From positions 1 through 64,000 of the forward strand of contig PVNI01000022.1 in the NCBI GenBank assembly GCA_003001795.1: a stretch of DNA of 64,000 bases, in the 5' to 3' direction. The position numbers were made by a program, and so were the translations under genes. Shown in pieces: positions 57,308-64,000 of this stretch (the stretch's first letter is position 1; every line of letters starts with the position of its first letter). Below the pieces are notes generated by a model. That model had not been told where the DNA came from. It searched no databases and saw only the letters and a program-made list of their open reading frames with translations. This DNA is from Actinomadura viridilutea (GTDB taxonomy: Bacteria > Actinomycetota > Actinomycetes > Streptosporangiales > Streptosporangiaceae).

Positions 57308-57529
57308 TTGCCCGCGCAATCGCCTCCGCCCAAGCGCGGATCCGACCGCAGTCCATGGAACCTGATGCTGCTGCCGGCGATCATCATCCCGCTGTTGACG
57401 TTCCTGTACAACAGGGATGAGCCCCGGCTGTTCGGCTTTCCCGCCTTCTACTGGATGCAGCTCGCCTTCATCCTGCTCGGCGTGGCCTGCACCACGATCG
57501 TCTACCGCATGACCCGCCGGGGGGACTGA
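57308..57529 (+). CDS. DUF3311 small membrane protein
   Basis: A 73-residue protein with two transmembrane helices (LMLLPAIIIPLLTFLYN and FYWMQLAFILLGVACTTIVY). DUF3311 proteins almost always precede a sodium:solute symporter of the MctP type, as here (3 bp gap), and are thought to be its small subunit. The start is TTG 57308 with GAGGAGGATCCC upstream; there is no ATG that would keep the first helix complete. Confidence 0.87.
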   Translation: MPAQSPPPKRGSDRSPWNLMLLPAIIIPLLTFLYNRDEPRLFGFPAFYWMQLAFILLGVACTTIVYRMTRRGD

Positions 57530-57532
57530 GCG

Positions 57533-59143
57533 ATGTCGACCGATCACCTCACCGAGCTGATCATTTTCGCCGCGCTGTTCCTGCTGGTCAGCGTGATGGG
57601 CTTCGTCGCGTCGCGGTGGCGGCGGCCGGACACCATGGACAACCTCAACGAGTGGGGGCTGGGCGGCCGCAGCTTCGGCAGCTGGATCACCTGGTTCCTG
57701 GTGGGCGGCGACCTGTACACCGCCTACACGTTCGTCGCAGTGCCCGCGCTGGTGTTCGGCGCCGGGGCGGCCGGCTTCTTCGCCGTCCCGTACACCATCG
57801 TGGTGTACCCGCTGGTGTTCCTGATGCTGATCCGGCTGTGGTCGGTGTCGCACGTGCACGGCTTCGTCACGCCCGCCGACTTCGTCCGCGCCCGGTTCGG
57901 CTCCCCCACCCTGGCCCTGGCCGTCGCGATCACGGGCATCGTGGCGACCATGCCGTACATCGCGCTCCAGCTGGTGGGCATCGAGGCGGTGCTCAAGGCG
58001 ATGGGCGTCCACGGCCACCTGCCGATCATCATCGCGTTCGCGATCCTGGCCGCCTACACCTACCAGTCGGGGCTGCGCGCGCCCGCGCTCATCGCGTTCG
58101 TCAAGGACGTGCTGATCTACCTGGTGATCATCGTCGCGGTGCTGTACATCCCGTCCAAGCTCGGCGGCTGGGGGGACGTCTTCGACGCGGCCAAGGCCAA
58201 GTTCGACCAGACCCCGGCGCCCAGCGACGGCGTCCTGCTGGACGGCACCAACCAGCTCAACTACGCCACCCTGGCGCTCGGGTCGGCGCTGGCGCTGTTC
58301 CTGTACCCGCACAGCGTCACCGGCATCCTGGCCAGCCGCAGCCGCGACACCATCAAGCGGAACATGTCGGCGCTCCCCGCCTACAGCTTCGTGCTGGGCC
58401 TGATCGCCCTGCTGGGCTTCATGGCCATCGCCGCCGGGGTCAAGCCGATCAGCGCCGACGGCAAGGCCGACACCAACACCGTGGTGCCGGTGCTGTTCGA
58501 CAACATGTTCCCGGACTGGTTCACCGGCGTCGCGTTCGCCGCGGTCGGCATCGGCGCGCTGGTGCCCGCCGCGATCATGTCGATCGCCGCGGCCAACCTG
58601 TTCACCCGCAACATCTACAAGGAGTACATCCGGCCGGACGCCACCGACAAGCAGGAGGCCAACGTCAGCAAGCTGGTCTCGCTGATCGTCAAGGTGGGCG
58701 CGGTGGCCTGCATCCTGCTGCTGGACCCCGAGTTCTCCATCGACCTGCAGCTGATCGGCGGCGTGATCATCCTGCAGACGCTGCCCTCGGTCGGCCTGGG
58801 GCTGTTCACCCGGTGGTTCCACCGCGGCGGCCTGATCGCCGGCTGGGCGGCGGGCATGGCCGCCGGGCTGTGGATGCTGTACCAGATCCCCAACCCGGCC
58901 AAGGGCAAGGAGCACTTCGGCGGGTCGGCCTACAAGCTGAGCGAGCTGGGCCTGGACACCAAGATGACGGTCTACGTCGGACTGCTGGCCCTGGCCGTCA
59001 ACCTGGCGGTGGCCGCGGCGGGCACGCTCGTCTGCCGCGCCGCCAAGCTGGCGGACGGCGCCGACGCCACCAGCGACGCCGACTACACCGCCGACAAGGG
59101 CGACCCCGAGGTCAAGGAGCTCGACCTCAGCGCCAGCGCCTGA
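57533..59143 (+). CDS. Sodium:solute symporter, MctP-like monocarboxylate transporter
   Basis: A 536-residue SSS-family transporter with about 13 transmembrane helices. The beginning, RRPDTMDNLNEWGLGGRSFG, and GGDLYTAYTFVAVPALVFG are as in the lactate/pyruvate/short-chain-acid subgroup (MctP). The central LFLYPHSVTGILASRSRDTI and IGALVPAAIMSIAAANLFTRN are family cores. It imports monocarboxylates with Na+ or H+. It forms a two-gene operon with the DUF3311 gene and is closed by a strong terminator. Confidence 0.9.
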   Translation: MSTDHLTELIIFAALFLLVSVMGFVASRWRRPDTMDNLNEWGLGGRSFGSWITWFLVGGDLYTAYTFVAVPALVFGAGAAGFFAVPYTIVVYPLVFLMLIRLWSVSHVHGFVTPADFVRARFGSPTLALAVAITGIVATMPYIALQLVGIEAVLKAMGVHGHLPIIIAFAILAAYTYQSGLRAPALIAFVKDVLIYLVIIVAVLYIPSKLGGWGDVFDAAKAKFDQTPAPSDGVLLDGTNQLNYATLALGSALALFLYPHSVTGILASRSRDTIKRNMSALPAYSFVLGLIALLGFMAIAAGVKPISADGKADTNTVVPVLFDNMFPDWFTGVAFAAVGIGALVPAAIMSIAAANLFTRNIYKEYIRPDATDKQEANVSKLVSLIVKVGAVACILLLDPEFSIDLQLIGGVIILQTLPSVGLGLFTRWFHRGGLIAGWAAGMAAGLWMLYQIPNPAKGKEHFGGSAYKLSELGLDTKMTVYVGLLALAVNLAVAAAGTLVCRAAKLADGADATSDADYTADKGDPEVKELDLSASA

Positions 59144-59160
59144 GCCCTCCGTCCCCCTCG

Positions 59161-59192
59161 ACGGCCCGGCCGCCGCGTGGCGGCCGGGCCGT
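59161..59192 (+). terminator. Terminator after the symporter gene
   Basis: A perfect 14-bp stem ACGGCCCGGCCGCC / GGCGGCCGGGCCGT with the loop GCGT, followed by TCCCGTCTC, 18 bp after the stop. It can also serve the convergent gene. Confidence 0.85.
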
Positions 59193-59243
59193 TCCCGTCT
59201 CGCGCTTTCCCCGACGAGAGCTCTGGGGCATCGGGGCTCCGCG

Positions 59244-59619
59244 TCACGGCCCGTCCCCGCCGCCGGCAGGGCGGTCGTCGTCGGCGCGGCCGGGAGCCGC
59301 GACCGCGAGCTTGTCGCGGACCATGGCGGTCAGCGCCGCCTTGACCTCCTCGTACCGGTCGTCGAGCGCGCCCGACCGCAGCGCGGCGGCCAGGGACGCG
59401 TCGTCGGCGAACCCCAGCGCCGCCAGCCGCCGCCGGTGCCGCTCCCGGTGCTCGGCGCCCAGCAGCAGCTCGCGCTCCACCACGCCCAGCACGTTGATCG
59501 CCACCAGGCAGTGGTAGCGCGTGCCGCCGTGCAGCGCGCCGAGCACGTCGCGCTCGAGGAACTCGCGGACCGCGGCGACGAGCTCGCGGGCGTCGGGGGC
59601 GTCGTGCGGCGGGGACATC
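59244..59619 (-). CDS. DUF6285 family protein
   Basis: A 124-residue helical protein: AVREFLERDVL, GGTRYHCLVAINVLGVVEREL and a final helix near ALTAMVRDKLAVAAP. Proteins of this type are usually found beside acyl-CoA dehydrogenase and phosphotransferase genes; here an acyl-CoA dehydrogenase is divergent, 86 bp away. No catalytic motif is seen. GAGGG precedes ATG 59619. The larger open frame in this strand is antisense to the dehydrogenase. Confidence 0.72.
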
Positions 59620-59669
59620 GGACCTGAACCCTCCCTCGACGGGGGTCGCCCGCGGCCGACCCAGGCGAC

Positions 59670-59688
59670 AGAATGCGATTCTAGAATC
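59670..59688. promoter_or_regulatory. Overlapping palindromes between DUF6285 and acyl-CoA dehydrogenase genes
   Basis: AGAATGCGATTCT (59670-59682, perfect 5-3-5) overlaps GATTCTAGAATC (59677-59688, perfect 12-bp palindrome). The repeated half-site is AGAAT/ATTCT. It lies 18 bp before the dehydrogenase start, next to its ribosome site. Confidence 0.65.
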
Positions 59689-59705
59689 CAGGAGAGGTGG
59701 CCGCG

Positions 59706-60899
59706 ATGAGCTTCGAGATCCCGCCGTCGGTGCGTCCGGTCCGCGACGCCGTGCACGCCTTCATGACCGAGCGCGTCGAGCCCGCCGAGCCCGTGCTGCG
59801 CCGCGGGGACGAGGAGGCCGCCGCGCTGATGGCCGAGCTGCGGCGCGAGGCCAAGGCCGAGGGGCTGTGGGCGCTCGGGCATCCGCGGGAGCTGGGCGGC
59901 GGCGGACTGCCGTTCCTCGACTACGTGTACGTCAACGAGGTCCAGGGGCGCAGCGAGTTCGGGCAGCTGGCGCTCGGCACCTTCACGCTGCAGGACTCGC
60001 TGATGCTGCACCGGTACGCCACCGCGGCGCAGCGCGAGCGGTTCCTCGAGCCGCTGGTCCGCGCCGAGATCAACCCGAGCTTCGCGATGACCGAGCCGGG
60101 CGTGGCCGGCTCCGACCCCACTCAGATCACCACGACCGCCGTGCTGGAGGACGGCCACTGGGTGATCCGCGGCCGCAAGTGGTTCACCACGCTGGCGAGC
60201 AGCGCCGCGTACACCGCGGTGATGTGCCGCACCGAGCCCGAGGGCGCACCGCCCCATCGCGCGTTCAGCATCATCCTGGTGCCGACGGACACGCCCGGCT
60301 GCACAATCGTGCGGGAGATGCCGGTGCTCGGGCTCGAGGGCGGGCACTGCGAGGTGCTCTACGACGAGGTCCGCGTCCCCGAGGACCACCTGCTCGGGCC
60401 GCGCGGCCACGGGTTCGCCATCGCGCAGGAGCGCCTCGGACCGGGCCGGATCTTCCACTGCATGCGCTTCCTCGGGCAGGCGCAGCGCGCCTTCGACCTG
60501 ATGTGCGCGCGGCTCAACGAGCGCCGCGCCTTCGGCGGGCCGCTGGCCGACAAGCAGCTCATGCAGCAGCACGTGTTCGACTCCTACGCCGAGATCCAGG
60601 CCGCCAGGCTGCTCACCCTGCAGGCGGCCCACAAGATCGACTCCGGCCAGCAGGCCCGGGTGGAGATCGGGGCGGTCAAGGTGGTGGCGGCGCGGATGCT
60701 CAACGCCGTCATCGACCGGGCCGTCCAGGTGTACGGCGCCGAGGGGCTGACCGAGGACACCCCGCTGGGCCGCATGTACCGGCACGCCCGCGCCGCGCGC
60801 ATCTTCGACGGGCCCGACGAGGTGCACGTCGCCGCCACCGCCCGCCGCGTCCTGAAGGAGTACGCCGAGGGCCGCACCTGGGAGTTCGCCCTGCGCTGA
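59706..60899 (+). CDS. Acyl-CoA dehydrogenase
   Basis: A 397-residue ACAD. Motifs: FAMTEPGVAGSDPTQITTTA and IRGRKWFTTLAS (FAD and substrate contact), LNERRAFGGPLADKQLMQQ, and VQVYGAEGLTEDTPLGRMYR near the C-terminus. It oxidises acyl-CoA esters with FAD. ATG 59706 has AGGAGAGG 8 bp upstream; GTG 59697 overlaps that site. Operator palindromes precede it. Divergent from DUF6285, with which it probably works. Confidence 0.9.
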   Translation: MSFEIPPSVRPVRDAVHAFMTERVEPAEPVLRRGDEEAAALMAELRREAKAEGLWALGHPRELGGGGLPFLDYVYVNEVQGRSEFGQLALGTFTLQDSLMLHRYATAAQRERFLEPLVRAEINPSFAMTEPGVAGSDPTQITTTAVLEDGHWVIRGRKWFTTLASSAAYTAVMCRTEPEGAPPHRAFSIILVPTDTPGCTIVREMPVLGLEGGHCEVLYDEVRVPEDHLLGPRGHGFAIAQERLGPGRIFHCMRFLGQAQRAFDLMCARLNERRAFGGPLADKQLMQQHVFDSYAEIQAARLLTLQAAHKIDSGQQARVEIGAVKVVAARMLNAVIDRAVQVYGAEGLTEDTPLGRMYRHARAARIFDGPDEVHVAATARRVLKEYAEGRTWEFALR

Positions 60900-61027
60900 C
60901 CACGCGTCCGGGATCGCGAGGCGGGCCGCCGGAAGGGCCGTCAAGGGCGGCGCGCGGCCGGGTCCGGCCCGGCGGCGCCGCCTGGGCCTTTCCCGCCGAC
61001 CGGATCAGGCACGGGACGCGGACGAAT

Positions 61028-61048
61028 AAACAGGTTAGTTTCCTGTTT
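61028..61048. promoter_or_regulatory. Inverted repeat upstream of the GH20 gene
   Basis: AAACAGG (61028-61034) and CCTGTTT (61042-61048), perfect arms around TTAGTTT, 38 bp before the start. The local AT-richness stands out. A sugar-responsive (ROK- or GntR-type) repressor is plausible; it is not a DasR consensus site. Confidence 0.6.
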
Positions 61049-61085
61049 CAACGCGACACTCCCCCGTGCTCACGGAGGACGACCG

Positions 61086-63893
61086 ATGAGGATCCCGATG
61101 AGAGCCACGGCGGGCGCCTCGGCCGCCGCGCTGACCGCAGCGCTCGCCGTGATCGCGGCCCCGGCGCCGGGCGCGGCGGCGGCCTGCCGCCCCGACGCCG
61201 GCGACCTCCTGCTGACCTACCAGCCGATCGACCACACCGTGGCGGACGCCCAGTACGTCCGCGCCCGGCTCACGCTGGCCAACCGCGACCGGCGCTGCGG
61301 CCTGGGACGCGACTGGGCGCTGTACTTCACGTCCGTGCGCCGGCCCGCGGCCGTGCTGTCGGGGACGGTGGGCGAGGCCGCGCGGCGGCGGCTCGCCGAC
61401 CAGGGCCTCACGGTGGCCCGCGCGGACAAGGCGCAGAGCGGCGACTTCTACGTGCTCGAACCGACCGCGGCCTTCCGCCCGGTCGGCCCCGGGCAGCGCC
61501 GCGCCGTCGACATCGACATGGAACTGTGGAGCGTGCACAAGTCCGACGCGCCGGCCGGGTGGGCGATCGCGTTCGGCCGCGGCGCGCCGCGCTGGGTGCC
61601 CGCCAAGTCCCTGCTCGACCCGAACGACCCCAAGCAGACCAAGGCGTTCTCCGGCGACAACCGGCCGGTGCAGAACGCGGCCACCCGTTTCGCCGAGAAC
61701 TCCTCCATCCGGCCCGTGCGGCTCACCTTGCGGCAGCGGCTCGTCCCCCAGCCGCTGTCGGCCGCGGAGACCGGCGGGACGGTGCGGATCGGCGGGGCCT
61801 CCCCGATCCGGTACGACGGCGAGCTCCGCGGCGAGGCCGACTACCTGCGCTCCGCGCTGCGCGACGTGGCGCGAGGACGCGGCGCGCCGATCACGCTGCG
61901 GCTCGACCCCCGTCTGGACGTGGACGGGAACGGCCGTCCCGACGCCGAGGGCTACCGGTTGACGGCGACCGGCGGCGGCGTGCGGATCGTCGGCGCCGAC
62001 CGGGCCGGGGTGCTGTACGGGGTGCAGACGCTGCGGCAGCTCGTCCCCGCGTCCGCCTACCGGGCGGCGGCCGGCGGCGACCGCGCCTCCACCGTGGCGG
62101 TGCCGCGCGCCGTGATCGCCGACGCGCCGCTGTTCGGCTACCGCGGGCTGATGATCGACGTGTCGCGGCACTTCGAGAGCAAGCGAACGATCATGAAGTT
62201 CCTCGACCTCATGGCGTTCACCAAGCTCAACCGGCTGCACCTGGGGCTGTCCAACGACGAGGGCTGGCGGCTGGAGATCCCCGGCCTGCCCGAGCTGACC
62301 GGGTTCGGCGCGCGCCGCGCCTTCGACCCCGCCGAGCGGCGGGCGCTGCACCCGGCCATGGGGTCGGTCGACGACCTGGGCGGCGGCGACGGCATCGGCG
62401 GCAAGCCCCGCGACGAGGCCGCCGCCAACCTCGGCCCGCGTCCCTCCTACCAGGGGTACGAGCACGCGCTGATCAACTTCGTCGGCAAGGGCGGCGGCCA
62501 CTACTCCGTGCGCGACTTCCAGGAGATCCTGCGGTACGCCACCGAGCGGCACATCGAGGTCGTGCCGGAGTTCGACATGCCCGCGCACGCCCGGGCCGCC
62601 GTCCTGGCGATGGAGCGCCGCCACGAGCGCACCGGTGACGCCACGTACCGCCTGGTGGACCCCGCCGACACCTCCCGGCACGTCAGCGTGCAGGGCTACA
62701 CCGACAACCTCGTCAACCCGTGCGTCCCCGGCACGTACCGCTTCCTGGACAAGGTCGTGACCGAGGTGGCGAAGATGTACCGGGCGGCGGGCGCGCCGCT
62801 CAACCGGATCAACCTCGGCGGGGACGAGCCCCCGGGGCCGCCGGAGGGCTGGTGGTCGGGCTCGCCCGCGTGCCAGGCCAACCCGGAGACGGCGGGCAAG
62901 TCGGGCGAGGAGCTGGCAGACCTGTTCTTCATCAAGTGGAACCGCATCGCGCTCAAGGCCGCGCGCACCACCGCCGGGTGGGAGGACGCCACCGCCCCCG
63001 ACCGCGCGCTGCGTTTGAAGAACTTCGCACCGCTGGCATGGCAGAACGTGTGGGGCTGGGGCCGCGAGGACTGGGCGTACCGGTTCGCCAACGAGGGCAC
63101 CCCGGTGATCCTGGCGCACGCCACCAACCTGTACATGGACCTGGCCTACAACAAGGATCCGGACGAGGTCGGCTACTACTGGGCGGCCTACGTCGACGAG
63201 AAGAGCACCTTCACCTACCAGCCGTTCGACATGTACGCCAACGCCACCGAGGACCGCTGGGGCAACCCGCTCACCCCGGACCCGCGGTGGGAGCGGCTGA
63301 CGGAGAAGGGCCGCGCGAACATCCTCGGCCTGGAAGCGCAGCTGTGGGGCGAGAACGGCAAGACCCCGCGGATCCGCGAGTACCAGGCCATCCCCAAGAT
63401 GCTGGGCGTCGCGGAACGGGCGTGGAACCGCCGGACCCCGTCGCCCGAGCGGATGCCCGAGGCGTGGAACGTGTTCAGCAACACGCTGGGGCAGGTCGCC
63501 TTCCCGCTGCTGTCGTTCTACCGGCCGGTGGGGCTGCCCGGTGAAACGGGCGTGAACTACCGCGTCCCGCTGCCCGGCGGCAGGATCTCCGGCGGGACGC
63601 TGACCGCCAACGTCCGCAATCCAGGGATGACGGTCGAGTACTCGACCGACGGGATACGGTGGCGCACCTACACCGGTCCGGCCGCCGTCGGGTCGTACGC
63701 GCTGACCCGCACCCGCGCCGCGGACGGGCGCACCAGCCGGATCTCCCCGGTGGACGTGCCCGCCTGGCAGAGCGGCGCGGCCTACGCTCGGGGCGCCGTC
63801 GTCACCCACCAAGGCGAGCTGTATCGCGCGGCGCGGCCGAGCACCGGACGGGCGCCGGATCTGTCCCCGGACGCGTGGATCCCGGTGCGCTGA
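61086..63893 (+). CDS. Secreted beta-N-acetylhexosaminidase, GH20 chitobiase type, with C-terminal chitin-binding module
   Basis: A 935-residue exported enzyme. Signal peptide: residues 1-33, ending at AAA-C. Domains in order: an N-terminal chitobiase/CHB-HEX-like module (about 40-210), a GH20b domain (220-345), the catalytic TIM barrel (about 350-760) starting GYRGLMIDVSRHFESK, a C-terminal beta domain, and a type-3 chitin-binding module (WQSGAAYARGAVVTHQGELY). The catalytic pair is Asp580-Glu581 in NLGGDEPPG. It releases GlcNAc from chitobiose and related chains by substrate-assisted catalysis. The presence of a CBM on this enzyme points to insoluble chitin. Confidence 0.92.
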   Translation: MRIPMRATAGASAAALTAALAVIAAPAPGAAAACRPDAGDLLLTYQPIDHTVADAQYVRARLTLANRDRRCGLGRDWALYFTSVRRPAAVLSGTVGEAARRRLADQGLTVARADKAQSGDFYVLEPTAAFRPVGPGQRRAVDIDMELWSVHKSDAPAGWAIAFGRGAPRWVPAKSLLDPNDPKQTKAFSGDNRPVQNAATRFAENSSIRPVRLTLRQRLVPQPLSAAETGGTVRIGGASPIRYDGELRGEADYLRSALRDVARGRGAPITLRLDPRLDVDGNGRPDAEGYRLTATGGGVRIVGADRAGVLYGVQTLRQLVPASAYRAAAGGDRASTVAVPRAVIADAPLFGYRGLMIDVSRHFESKRTIMKFLDLMAFTKLNRLHLGLSNDEGWRLEIPGLPELTGFGARRAFDPAERRALHPAMGSVDDLGGGDGIGGKPRDEAAANLGPRPSYQGYEHALINFVGKGGGHYSVRDFQEILRYATERHIEVVPEFDMPAHARAAVLAMERRHERTGDATYRLVDPADTSRHVSVQGYTDNLVNPCVPGTYRFLDKVVTEVAKMYRAAGAPLNRINLGGDEPPGPPEGWWSGSPACQANPETAGKSGEELADLFFIKWNRIALKAARTTAGWEDATAPDRALRLKNFAPLAWQNVWGWGREDWAYRFANEGTPVILAHATNLYMDLAYNKDPDEVGYYWAAYVDEKSTFTYQPFDMYANATEDRWGNPLTPDPRWERLTEKGRANILGLEAQLWGENGKTPRIREYQAIPKMLGVAERAWNRRTPSPERMPEAWNVFSNTLGQVAFPLLSFYRPVGLPGETGVNYRVPLPGGRISGGTLTANVRNPGMTVEYSTDGIRWRTYTGPAAVGSYALTRTRAADGRTSRISPVDVPAWQSGAAYARGAVVTHQGELYRAARPSTGRAPDLSPDAWIPVR

Positions 63894-63904
63894 GCGCACG
63901 GTGA

Positions 63905-63939
63905 CGGCCGGGCCGCGCGGGTGGACGCCGGCCCGGCCG
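63905..63939 (+). terminator. Terminator after the GH20 gene
   Basis: A perfect 10-bp stem CGGCCGGGCC / GGCCCGGCCG with a 15-nt loop, 11 bp after the stop. The last 60 bp of the window hold no supportable feature. Confidence 0.7.
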
Positions 63940-64000
63940 TCCGCCACGAGCAAGACTTGTCAAAGCTCCGACCATGGTCCCCCATATCGGTCGTGTCGCA

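Noticed and set aside
56923-57411. Minus-strand ORF with GAGQKGT repeats across the 21-bp array
   Set aside because: The peptide repeat is only the translation of the DNA repeat; the frame overlaps the VOC and DUF3311 genes and lacks a start signal.
61035-63953. 972-codon minus-strand open frame opposite the GH20 gene
   Set aside because: Same shadow effect; the plus strand encodes a complete GH20 enzyme with signal peptide and catalytic pair.

Overview
The window is very GC-rich (a long, dense coding segment with strong G/C at third codon positions, frequent GTG and some TTG starts, and ATGA/GTGA start-stop overlaps). Together with PaaX, MmyB-type XRE, IclR, QsdR-like TetR and WYL regulators, a HelD helicase, a flavohemoglobin, ThyX and a fused TrpE-TrpG under a trp attenuator, this points to a chromosomal region of a filamentous actinomycete. 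A Streptosporangiales/Thermomonosporaceae (Actinomadura-like) host is my guess only. No phage, transposase, CRISPR array, rRNA or tRNA gene was found.

Layout. 1-1.1 kb: glycerol uptake and activation (glpF, 5' end of glpK). 1.3-7.4 kb: an aromatic/acyl catabolic block: PaaX regulator divergent from an acyl-CoA ligase, then an IclR regulator, a VanA-like Rieske oxygenase, an overlapping 51-codon gene and a MetE-like zinc methyltransferase. 7.4-7.8 kb: the wreck of a siderophore-interacting protein gene. 7.9-12 kb: AarF kinase, a membrane transporter, a TetR regulator and an LCP ligase. 12.1-17 kb: a cyanophycin module (M20 peptidase divergent from cphB-cphA), followed by a CcdA-like protein. 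17.9-25.2 kb: the protocatechuate branch of the beta-ketoadipate pathway on the minus strand, pcaIJHGBDC-iclR-pobA, almost fully translationally coupled. The pca/pob locus and the Rieske locus carry matching 17-bp IclR-type operators, which suggests one aromatic regulon (vanillate or 4-hydroxybenzoate to protocatechuate to 3-oxoadipyl-CoA). pcaF (thiolase) is not in the window.

25-36 kb: an ECF sigma factor with a SnoaL-like tail, a lone XdhC C-terminal domain, a TPR protein, a universal stress protein, a pair of acyl-CoA dehydrogenases under a TetR-like operator, a HelD-type RNA-polymerase helicase and a Tat-exported M28 peptidase. 36-44 kb: a LivG-like ABC protein with a ruined Walker A, TetR, SRPBCC, esterase, a PuuD-like amidotransferase without its catalytic cysteine, flavohemoglobin, MmyB-type regulator, PNPOx-like protein and thioesterase. 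44-46 kb: a divergent pair, a two-domain ferritin-like protein and a hemerythrin, with the same 13-mer (containing GGGTAC) in each promoter. 46.8-53.6 kb: thyX, a small protein abutting a molybdopterin oxidoreductase, adenosine deaminase divergent from a WYL regulator with a 24-bp operator, and an SDR.

53.9-56.3 kb: trpEG with an intact attenuator: a 28-codon leader peptide with three consecutive Trp codons, a pause hairpin, an antiterminator and a U-tailed terminator. 56.5-64 kb: VOC protein, DUF3311 plus MctP-like monocarboxylate symporter, DUF6285 divergent from an acyl-CoA dehydrogenase, and a secreted chitobiase-type GH20 hexosaminidase. Short tandem repeats recur: three arrays with exactly 12-bp units (two inside the N-terminal codons of genes) and one with a 21-bp unit.
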